In this document: in pieces, positions 32,026 to 39,402 of the stretch | Position numbering within the stretch: position 1 is the first letter of the stretch | Layout of the letters: each line of letters starts with the position of its first letter | Assembly (NCBI RefSeq): GCF_963665055.1 | Contig: NZ_OY762015.1 | Location: 744,001 to 808,000 of the forward strand | Direction: 5' to 3' | Source of the DNA: an uncultured Methanobacterium sp. | Lineage (GTDB): Archaea > Methanobacteriota > Methanobacteria > Methanobacteriales > Methanobacteriaceae | DNA length: 64,000 nt | Notes under the pieces: generated by a model | Seen by the model: the letters and a program-made list of their open reading frames with translations, nothing else | The model's database searches: none | What the model was told of the DNA's origin: nothing | Made by a program: the position numbers and the translations under genes

Positions 32026-32883
32026 TTATCGAAATATGCGACTATCAACTTTTTTCCTGTCTTCTTCTGACTTCAAAACCACTCGTACTGTTTTTTCCAG
32101 GGATTCATTACTGGCATCTTCCTCTCCAGTTGCCAGGAGTGTTCGAACCCAATCAACAGTTGCCCTGATTGAGGGTATTTTCACCAGGTCCAGTTTCCGT
32201 ATCTTCTGGATAAGTCCCACTACTTTCTCCACCATTTCGTGGGGTGCATCAGGAACCAGTGCTTTAACTATTTCAACTTCTCTTTCCAGAGTGGGATAAT
32301 CAATATACAGGAAAAGGCACCTATCACGGGTCTCATCCAGTAACATTCTCTGGGAATTGGAGGTTAAAACTACCAGAAGATCATTTTTAAGGGTGAAGGT
32401 TCCCAGGTCATTTACGGTTATCTCTTTTTCTCCCAGTGCCTGGAGAAGGAAACTTTCCACCTCTTCATCTGCCTTGTCAATTTCATCAATGAGCATTACC
32501 GTGGGTTTAGGGTTAATAAATGCCTGGATTAATGGTCTTTTAATAAAAAACTCCTCACTAAATACATCCTGATCTGTTTCTTTCAGACGGGACATCTCCA
32601 GGTGCAGTAATTGCCTCTGGTAATTCCATTCTCCCACCATCTGCTCGAAGGTTATTCCCTCATAGCACTGCACCCTGAAAAAATCCCTTTCCAGTGCTCT
32701 TGCAATTGCCTTGGCCAGTTCAGTTTTCCCGGTTCCAGGTGGTCCTTCAACCAGGATAGGTTTTCCCAGTTCGAGGGAGAGGAAAAGGATGGTTATTATG
32801 TTATCGTCAGGAATGTAATTAGTCCGGGTAAGAGCATTTTTAATGTCTTCAGTGGTAACTGTTTTTTTGTTTCCAGATTTAAT
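32026..32883 (-). CDS. MoxR-type AAA+ ATPase, probable ATT start
   Basis: The complete frame gives a 285-residue MoxR ATPase with Walker A GPPGTGKT at 47-54, Walker B VMLIDEID at 130-136 and sensor 1 VVLTSNS. An arginine-finger region (DETRDRCLF) and the helical lid follow. A start at the first GTG/ATG (about 32673) would remove Walker A and cannot be right. No in-frame ATG, GTG or TTG exists upstream before a stop. ATT at 32883, eight bases after GGGAGG, begins the protein at the expected place. The enzyme probably drives conformational change in targets selected by the VWA protein encoded 69 bases downstream. Confidence 0.9.
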   Translation of the reverse strand: MKSGNKKTVTTEDIKNALTRTNYIPDDNIITILFLSLELGKPILVEGPPGTGKTELAKAIARALERDFFRVQCYEGITFEQMVGEWNYQRQLLHLEMSRLKETDQDVFSEEFFIKRPLIQAFINPKPTVMLIDEIDKADEEVESFLLQALGEKEITVNDLGTFTLKNDLLVVLTSNSQRMLLDETRDRCLFLYIDYPTLEREVEIVKALVPDAPHEMVEKVVGLIQKIRKLDLVKIPSIRATVDWVRTLLATGEEDASNESLEKTVRVVLKSEEDRKKVDSRIFR

Positions 32884-33137
32884 GGGGATAACCTCCCTAT
32901 AAATTGCTGATTTTGGTTATGTTTATTTCATTAAACCAATCCTTATAACTACTACTAATTATAACACTTGTTATATAAAAAATGTACCCAAATCTACTGA
33001 TACAAATACTCATAATAACACTTAATTAAGAAGTTTTATATTCATTAATAGTGAATAATTAAAAATTAAAACCATAACATTCGTTACTGTTTGCAAAAGC
33101 TTAAATGGCTTATTACTAAAACTAGTTATTGATTCAT

Positions 33138-33989
33138 ATGCCTTACTTAATCTGCGAGAATTGTGGTGGTTATTACCATCTGGATGATGATGAAACTCCT
33201 AATGACTATGATAGGTGCCATTGCGGGGGTAAGCTGGTATATTCAGAAAATCTGGATTCAAAACCACCAAAGAGTAGAAAAAAGCTATATATAGCTTTAT
33301 CACTTATCTTAATTTTAACAATTACTGGTGTATCTTATCTTGTTTTTTTTATACCTCACAATGAAGGATTAAAAGTATCAACTCCAACGGTGATTGCCAG
33401 TGATTACCGTGGAACTGTGAGTAAACAGACTATTACTGCAGCCAATGCCACATCAAACAGTACTACTAAAACTATAGCCGTAATTACTGGAATGCACCCC
33501 CGTGAAAAATTATCAATACGAACTGTATCGGATATGGTTACTCAGTACAATTTAACCTCGGATCAGGTCATTATCCACTACATGGTAAATGTCACTGATA
33601 ATCCCGATAACTACGTAAACGGACGAAGTAATGGAGAGGGACTTGTATCACAGTACATAATTCCGGATGTAAAGAATTCCAGTGCAGAAGTTGTGATCAT
33701 ATGTCATGATCATGCTCCGGGTTATGGTATGGGATACTACGTGGCCACACCAAAAATGGACTCTCCTTCTGTAGCAGTGGGGGAATTAATTGAGAATACC
33801 CTACCTGAATTTACCTATTACCGTTCAAGTTCCAATGCTGAGCATGGTTCATCCACCCTCACGGTTTCCAATCCACTGGCTGCAGCAGGTTTCCGTACAC
33901 TGGTTTATGAGATGCCACAATGGGCTTCCTACAATCAGGCATACTCAGAAAGTAAAAAACTGGTTGCCACCTGTTTTCAGGCTATTTAA
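33138..33989 (+). CDS. Zinc-ribbon membrane protein with M14-like metallopeptidase domain
   Basis: This 283-residue protein has an N-terminal zinc ribbon (CENCGG at about 7-12 and CHCGG at about 29-33), a polar stretch and one membrane helix (about 52-74). The extracellular C-terminal domain has GMHPRE (HxxE-type zinc pair), HDHAPGYGMGYYVATP and YEMPQ, which recall M14 carboxypeptidase/deacylase-like folds. The zinc ribbon would stay in the cytoplasm. I chose the ATG at 33138; the alternative TTG three codons earlier has no better ribosome site, and the gene may be leaderless. Substrate unknown; pseudomurein peptides are possible. Confidence 0.7.
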   Translation: MPYLICENCGGYYHLDDDETPNDYDRCHCGGKLVYSENLDSKPPKSRKKLYIALSLILILTITGVSYLVFFIPHNEGLKVSTPTVIASDYRGTVSKQTITAANATSNSTTKTIAVITGMHPREKLSIRTVSDMVTQYNLTSDQVIIHYMVNVTDNPDNYVNGRSNGEGLVSQYIIPDVKNSSAEVVIICHDHAPGYGMGYYVATPKMDSPSVAVGELIENTLPEFTYYRSSSNAEHGSSTLTVSNPLAAAGFRTLVYEMPQWASYNQAYSESKKLVATCFQAI

Positions 33990-34134
33990 TTTCTCATTGA
34001 AAGAGTGAATGAAAATCTTTGGAGTAAATTAACAGAGGAAAAAAGTCCATAAAAATAAATAATTAATAAAATACTTTATATGCTTTTAAAAACAATAGAT
34101 TATTGCCGAAAGGTAGAAAATTGGAAGTGAAATT

Positions 34135-34350
34135 ATGTTTGGAAGTAGTAATGATAGAGGAAATTCTTCACCAATTAATGAAGGTGGAGAGTACGATGTA
34201 AAGATTGAAGATACTGGTAGGGACGGAGACGGAATTGCCCGTATTGAAGGTTTTGTGGTTTTTGTTTCAGGTGCAAAAGAAGGAGAAGAAGTTAGAATCA
34301 GAATTAATTCTGTTCGAAGAAACTTCGCCTTTGCTGAAGTAATAGACTAA
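34135..34350 (+). CDS. TRAM-domain RNA-binding protein
   Basis: This 71-residue protein is almost entirely one TRAM domain (about residues 16-70: YDVKIEDTGRDGDGIARIEGFVVFVSGAKEGEEVRI). TRAM is a small beta-barrel that binds RNA. Free-standing TRAM proteins are abundant in methanogens and some act as RNA chaperones, often in cold response. The start ATG follows GGAAGTGAAATT. It is monocistronic. Confidence 0.93.
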   Translation: MFGSSNDRGNSSPINEGGEYDVKIEDTGRDGDGIARIEGFVVFVSGAKEGEEVRIRINSVRRNFAFAEVID

Positions 34351-34656
34351 ACATCTCAATTGAAAAAGGGATTGTAAAATACATCCGGTATTTAAGCCGG
34401 TTAATCTTTCATTTTTCAGAAAAAGGTTTATTTTTAAATTAAGTTAATTCTATTTCTATTAAGTTAAGAGAACTAATTCCTTCATGTCGATTTTTAGTTT
34501 GACTTTTTTAAGTAATCATTAAAATCTGTTTATTTTATTCTGTTTAATCAATATTTAATTTTATCCTAGTTATTGCACTGTCAATTGGGGGATACTAATT
34601 TAATCATTTATAAACATAGTAACTCTAAGTCTGAAGTTTTAAATGGGGGTTCGATC
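34351..34656. other. Intergenic region, AT-rich
   Basis: This stretch between the TRAM gene and the nuclease-like gene contains a small CCGG-flanked hairpin near 34385-34400 and T-rich runs that may end the TRAM transcript. I see no gene. Confidence 0.4.
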
Positions 34657-35232
34657 ATGACTGAAGGAAACCATTACAAGACATTGGATAGATGGTGGAA
34701 AATTGATGATGAACAACTAAAAACAACTGAACACGATGATCTGCTAATCTGGTTGCTAAAAAAGGATAATTTAAAAAAATTAATCACATCAAAAGACCCC
34801 GAAGCTATTACCTGGGATTGGGAAAACGTGAAAATACATGCTGAGGAATTTATCATTGCTGAAAATGGTTACAGAGTTGGTGCACCCGATATTATATTCT
34901 CCATCCCCCGCAGTTCGTCTAATGAATGTGAAACCAATTTAAATAACAAAAACCCATCTGCACATTGTGATAGTGATGGTAAGAAATCAGGGTACAATTC
35001 ACATGAGCATTACCAACATTATTCCAGATATCTCATTGAAATTAAACCTAAAATAAAAAATTTTGGGACCACATTAAGACAACTAAAACTTTATATTTCC
35101 TACGGATATGAAGGTAGAGCATATCTTCTTACCGAAGATCAACGTTTTAATGAAGAGTTTGAAAATCAGGGAATTAAAGTAATAAATCCTAATAAAAGAT
35201 TAACCAACCTTAAAAAGATTAAACAACCTTAA
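34657..35232 (+). CDS. PD-(D/E)XK nuclease-like protein of unknown role
   Basis: This 191-residue protein has the minimal signature of a RecB-like nuclease: D78 in GAPDIIFSIP, then E128-x-K130 in YLIEIKPKIKNFG, followed by LRQLKLYISYGYEGRAYLLTED. The last part matches the strand-helix order after the catalytic pair, and the arrangement resembles the active site of NucS at 22942. A low-complexity insertion (SSNECETNLNNKNPSAHCDSD) separates the two halves. The N-terminal region is helical. I chose the ATG at 34657 because GGGGGTTCG lies upstream. The fold call is mine; the substrate is unknown. Confidence 0.65.
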   Translation: MTEGNHYKTLDRWWKIDDEQLKTTEHDDLLIWLLKKDNLKKLITSKDPEAITWDWENVKIHAEEFIIAENGYRVGAPDIIFSIPRSSSNECETNLNNKNPSAHCDSDGKKSGYNSHEHYQHYSRYLIEIKPKIKNFGTTLRQLKLYISYGYEGRAYLLTEDQRFNEEFENQGIKVINPNKRLTNLKKIKQP

Positions 35233-35418
35233 ATTTTCAAATTAATGAAAATACAACTGGATTAAAATAGTTACAGTAGGCAACATTACAAATTTACATA
35301 TTTTAAGCCAATATCTCTTTCTGATGAAACATATTTATAATTTAACCTATCATAAAAATTAAACAGATATTATTCAATTATAAGTTTGATTGTAATCTTA
35401 AAGAAAATTAATGATAAT

Positions 35419-37704
35419 ATGCCTCATCATTTAAATTCTGGTGAAAATTTGAGCATTTATAAGAGTATTTTTCAAACTAGTTTAGATGCTATGTTACTCA
35501 CTAAGCCTGATGGTTCTATTCTTGCTGCAAACCATACAGCTGAAAAAATGTTTGGTATGAGTCAAGATGAAATTATAGCAGTTGGGAGAGATGGTTTACT
35601 TATCCAAGACGAATCTTTCCATGCCGCAATCAAAGAAAGAGCTCAAAAAGGTAGGATAAAAGCAGAGTTAATATTTAAACGAAAAAATGGTTCCCTTTTT
35701 AAGGGGGAAGTGACTTCTACATTTTTCACAGATGAAGATAAAATTTTAAAGACACATAGTGTTATTAGAGATATTTCGGATCGTCAAAAAGCTGAAGAAT
35801 CTCTTCAAGAAAGTGAAAGAAAATGGAGAATACTTTTTGAAACCCTGCCGGTAGGTGTTTCGGTTCTTGATAAAGAAAGAAATGTTGTGTATTATAATCC
35901 TTCATTAGGTAAAATTTTGGGATTATCGAAAGATGATTTAATATCAAAAAAATTTGTGAATCGTAAATACGTATATTCTGACATGAATGAATTATCTTTT
36001 GATGAAATTCCCAGCAACAAAGCTTTTAATGAGAAAAAATTGGTTCATGAAGAAATTGGAGTAATAAAAGAAGATAATTCAATTATTTGGACCATGGTAA
36101 GTGCAACTCCCCTTCCCTTTTCTGATTTGAGTGTCATAATAGTTACTTCTGATATTACTGCACGTAAAAATGTTGAAGAAGATTTAAAAAGGCACGCAGC
36201 TTTATTAGATGTTTCTTATGAAGCCATTTTCTCCTGGAATTTTGAAAATGGAATATTATCATGGAATCAAGGTGCTGAAACCTTGTATGGGTACAATAAA
36301 AAAGAATCTATTGGCTCAAATAGTCATAATTTACTTAAAACTCAGTTTCCCATTGATTTAAATGAATTCCTTGAAAAGCTAAAAAAAGATAAAATATGGT
36401 CAGGTGAATTGGTCCATGCACGAAAAGATGGAAAAAGAATTATCGTTGAAAGCCGTTTACAGTTAATAGAAGAAAATTCTGGGGAAATAGTTGTTATTGA
36501 AACCAATCGGGATATCACAGACCGTAAAAAATCTGAAATTAAACTTAATGAAACATTGGATAATCTTGAAGAAATAGTTGAAGAACGCACTAAAGAATTA
36601 GAATTAGCCAATGATTACAATCGTAATCTCATTGAAACATCGTTAGATCCACTGGTTACAATCGGGCCGGATGGTAAGATCACCGATGTGAATAAAGCCA
36701 CTGAAAAGGTTACTGGCTATTTGCGGGGGGAACTTGTGGGTAATGATTTTGCCGATTATTTCACAGAACCTGATAAAGCTAAGAAAGGTTACAAAGAAGT
36801 TTTCCAGTATGGACTGGTTAGGGATTATCCATTGGAGATCAGGCATAAAAATGGCACTTTAACTCCTGTTTTGTATAATGCTTCCATTTATAGAGATGGG
36901 TCTGGGGAAGTAGTGGGTGTTTTTGCTGCTGCACGTGATATAACTGAACTTAAAAAAGCAGAAAAAGAACTCAGGGAATACTGGGAAAATCTGGAAGAAG
37001 AGGTTAAACTGCGCACTGAAGAACTTGCAAAATCTAACGCTGACCTGGAACAGTTTGCTTATGTTGCTTCACATGATCTTAGAGAGCCTTTAAGGATGAT
37101 TACTTCATTTTTACAGTTATTAGATCGGCGATATAATGGTCAGTTGGATAGTGATGGTCGTGAATTCATAAATTTTGCTGTGGATGGTGCTAAACGTCTG
37201 GATAAAATGATCATTGACCTGTTGGAATATTCTAGAATAGCCAATAAAGAAATGATGTTCAGTGAAGTTGACTTTGAAAAAGTAATTGACCAAGTTAAAT
37301 TAAATCTCAACATCATAATTTATGAGAATAATGCAGAGGTAACTTATGATTATTTACCTAAACGTGTCATGGCTGATGAGAATCAGATGATTGTCCTATT
37401 CCAGAATCTTGTTGGTAATGCTATTAAGTATCGCAGCAATGAAAAACCTAAAATCCATATTTCTGCCCAGAAGGAGAAGAAATTTTTCACTTTTAAGGTG
37501 AAGGATAATGGAATAGGTATGGATTCTAAATATTTAGAACGCATTTTCACCATTTTTCAGAGATTACACACTCATAATGAGTATGAAGGTTCTGGAATTG
37601 GTTTATCCATTGCCCAGAGAATTGTGCATCAGCATGGTGGTGAAATCTGGGTTGAATCCGAACCTGGAAAAGGTAGCACATTCATTTTCACCATCAAAAT
37701 TTGA
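35419..37704 (+). CDS. Soluble PAS-domain sensor histidine kinase
   Basis: This 761-residue protein has four PAS domains starting near residues 15, 140, 260 and 400 (for example SIFQTSLDAMLLTKPDGSILAAN and NLIETSLDPLVTIGPDGKI). Two coiled segments with EERTKELE-type sequence connect them. A HisKA domain has the phosphorylated His552 in VASHDLREPL, and the HATPase has NLVGNAIKYRS, DNGIGMD and GSGIGLSIA boxes. No membrane segment is seen, so it senses an intracellular ligand or redox state. No response regulator gene is adjacent; the one at 54685 is a possible partner in trans. An upstream TTG (35386) is the alternative start. Confidence 0.93.
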   Translation: MPHHLNSGENLSIYKSIFQTSLDAMLLTKPDGSILAANHTAEKMFGMSQDEIIAVGRDGLLIQDESFHAAIKERAQKGRIKAELIFKRKNGSLFKGEVTSTFFTDEDKILKTHSVIRDISDRQKAEESLQESERKWRILFETLPVGVSVLDKERNVVYYNPSLGKILGLSKDDLISKKFVNRKYVYSDMNELSFDEIPSNKAFNEKKLVHEEIGVIKEDNSIIWTMVSATPLPFSDLSVIIVTSDITARKNVEEDLKRHAALLDVSYEAIFSWNFENGILSWNQGAETLYGYNKKESIGSNSHNLLKTQFPIDLNEFLEKLKKDKIWSGELVHARKDGKRIIVESRLQLIEENSGEIVVIETNRDITDRKKSEIKLNETLDNLEEIVEERTKELELANDYNRNLIETSLDPLVTIGPDGKITDVNKATEKVTGYLRGELVGNDFADYFTEPDKAKKGYKEVFQYGLVRDYPLEIRHKNGTLTPVLYNASIYRDGSGEVVGVFAAARDITELKKAEKELREYWENLEEEVKLRTEELAKSNADLEQFAYVASHDLREPLRMITSFLQLLDRRYNGQLDSDGREFINFAVDGAKRLDKMIIDLLEYSRIANKEMMFSEVDFEKVIDQVKLNLNIIIYENNAEVTYDYLPKRVMADENQMIVLFQNLVGNAIKYRSNEKPKIHISAQKEKKFFTFKVKDNGIGMDSKYLERIFTIFQRLHTHNEYEGSGIGLSIAQRIVHQHGGEIWVESEPGKGSTFIFTIKI

Positions 37705-37706
37705 TT

Positions 37707-38063
37707 TTAAATATATTCTGTTTTATTGAGTAATTCGAGTAAAACCACAGCATTGTTATGTTTTTCATCTTTGGCTGCGTAAATAAGAGTTATATTTCCC
37801 ATTTTTTCTTCTAATTTTTTGATCATATTAATTAATTCACTTTTATCTTCCAGTTCCCTCCTGTATTCTGTCTGAAAAGTTTCCCATTTATCAGGGTCAT
37901 GTCCAAATGATTTTCTAAGTTCATCCGATGGAGCAATTTCCTTCATCCACCGATCTATTTTCAGTTTTTCCTTGCTAACTCCACGAGGCCACAGGCGGTC
38001 AATTAATATTCTATAACCATCGTTTTCACCAGCTTCATGGTAAGCTCTTTTTATCTGGATCAT
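37707..38063 (-). CDS. DUF488-family protein
   Basis: This 118-residue protein has the DUF488 hallmarks YRILIDRLWPRGVSKEKLKIDRWMKEIAPS and FGHDPDKWETFQTEYRREL, then LIYAAKDEKHNNAVVLLELL. The function of this family is unknown; its Arg-rich motif suggests binding of a phosphorylated or anionic ligand. The ATG at 38063 is chosen over an upstream frame because the conserved domain begins there (MIQIKRAYHEAG). It converges on the histidine kinase gene, with only two bases between the stops. Confidence 0.9.
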   Translation of the reverse strand: MIQIKRAYHEAGENDGYRILIDRLWPRGVSKEKLKIDRWMKEIAPSDELRKSFGHDPDKWETFQTEYRRELEDKSELINMIKKLEEKMGNITLIYAAKDEKHNNAVVLLELLNKTEYI

Positions 38064-38147
38064 TTTAAGCCCTGCCTTTATTTTTATTACCCAAATAAAT
38101 TTCAATAAACACGCATTTTCAATAAAACACACATCAATCTATATCTA

Positions 38148-38378
38148 TTACTTGGTTTCTGCCCCTTTTTCACAATAAAATAGTCCAACTAAATTGTATT
38201 CCATTGCCACCGGGCACCTTACACATTTACATCCCCATTTTTCAAATTCACATTTGGTGCTTCCTCTAGAACAAAAAAGTAATTCTTCTTTGGATTTTAA
38301 ACATTCATTGTAAACTGGACATACTGGACAAAGACAATTGAGAGCATTCTGTTTAGTGTCAGGGACTTTATGTGTAAT
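38148..38378 (-). CDS. Cys-rich DUF2769-like protein, probable ATT start
   Basis: This 76-residue frame contains eleven cysteines in a pattern like the DUF2769 family of methanogens: NCLCPVCPVYNEC near residues 14-26, then FCSRGSTKCEFEKWGCKCVRCPV near 36-57. The protein probably binds metal or an iron-sulfur cluster. There is no in-frame ATG, GTG or TTG at the 5' end; the first internal ATG (about residue 59) would delete nearly all cysteines. ATT at 38378 follows GGGGTGATCAA, a close match to the anti-Shine-Dalgarno complement. The family start (x-K-V-P-D-T) agrees. Annotation limited to standard start codons would miss this gene entirely. Confidence 0.75.
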   Translation of the reverse strand: MTHKVPDTKQNALNCLCPVCPVYNECLKSKEELLFCSRGSTKCEFEKWGCKCVRCPVAMEYNLVGLFYCEKGAETK

Positions 38379-38443
38379 TTGATCACCCCACCTTTATTGA
38401 AGATTTTGTTCGCACCGATTTTATTAGTACAATTATCTATTTA

Positions 38444-39052
38444 TTAAAGTCCGATCATCGCCCCATATTTAGAATAAACTTCTTTGACCAGCTCTCCAGC
38501 TTTTGGGTTTTCCCAGTCATGCATCCACTCTGAGACTAGGGACTCCAAAGTAATGGGAATAACCCCTGCCTGCAGCATTCTCTGGATTCCATACTCATGA
38601 GCATCTGGTGTAGAATCACCTGCGGCATCAATTAAACCATAAACTTGGTGTCCTTCCTTCAAACCATGCAGGGTTGTATATGTAAAACACATACTGGTCC
38701 ATAATCCTGAAACAACTATCTTTTCTCTACCAGCAGCCCTGACAGCTTTCCATGTTTTATCATCTTCAAATGCATCAAAACTTAATATTTCCCTGGAAAA
38801 TACTTCCTGGTCTGGGAATAATCCAGTAATTTCCGGGAAAAAATCCCCATTTTGTCTGGGATTAATGGTAGATAAAACCACTGGGATGTCTAAGATCTTT
38901 GCTGCCTTTGCAGCACCAATGGCAGCATTTTTAATCAGAGTTTTATCTCCGGAAGCTATGCTTTTAATCATGGCGGGCTGATAGTCAACTAAAACTAGAA
39001 CACTGTTTTTATCGGTTAACAAATCCAATTTTTTATCTTTAAGATTTACCAA
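38444..39052 (-). CDS. Isochorismatase-like cysteine hydrolase
   Basis: This 202-residue protein has the fold and catalytic residues of the isochorismatase/nicotinamidase group: Asp23 in LVLVDYQPAM and the nucleophile Cys122 in GLWTSMCFTYT, with VVSG before it. Members hydrolyse amides or vinyl ethers; the substrate is not predictable. The TTG start at 39052 lies six bases after GGAGGAG. The 350-base region upstream (39053-39402) is AT-rich and presumably contains the promoter; no gene was seen there. It is not in an operon with the adhesin gene. Confidence 0.88.
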   Translation of the reverse strand: MVNLKDKKLDLLTDKNSVLVLVDYQPAMIKSIASGDKTLIKNAAIGAAKAAKILDIPVVLSTINPRQNGDFFPEITGLFPDQEVFSREILSFDAFEDDKTWKAVRAAGREKIVVSGLWTSMCFTYTTLHGLKEGHQVYGLIDAAGDSTPDAHEYGIQRMLQAGVIPITLESLVSEWMHDWENPKAGELVKEVYSKYGAMIGL

Positions 39053-39402
39053 TTAAGTCTCCTCCCTTTAAAATCAATAAATTGAAACAGATTTATTTTT
39101 CCTGTTTATCCATATATTTAGTAATACACCTTATTACATCTTAATACATCATAATTTATAAAATTTTTAATTATTTATATGTCCTTGAAAATTATTAGAT
39201 CTGTCCTTAAAAATACGATTTGGGTCAAATACCTTTAATAAATCCTCTGAATGTAAATCATTGATTAAATTTAATATATATTTATGAGTTAATTTACAAA
39301 AAAAATAAATTTCATATTTCGACTTGATTTAAGCTATTTTAATTAAATTTAGTATGAAAATCTCCAATTTCTACAAAAATAAAAAAAAGGGATAGAAAAT
39401 GG
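39053..39402. other. Intergenic region, AT-rich, no gene seen
   Basis: This spacer follows the adhesin stop and precedes the hydrolase start, both on the minus strand. It carries long A/T runs and short near-repeats (for example ATTTATATGTCCTTGAAAAT) but no frame or hairpin I can support. Confidence 0.4.
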
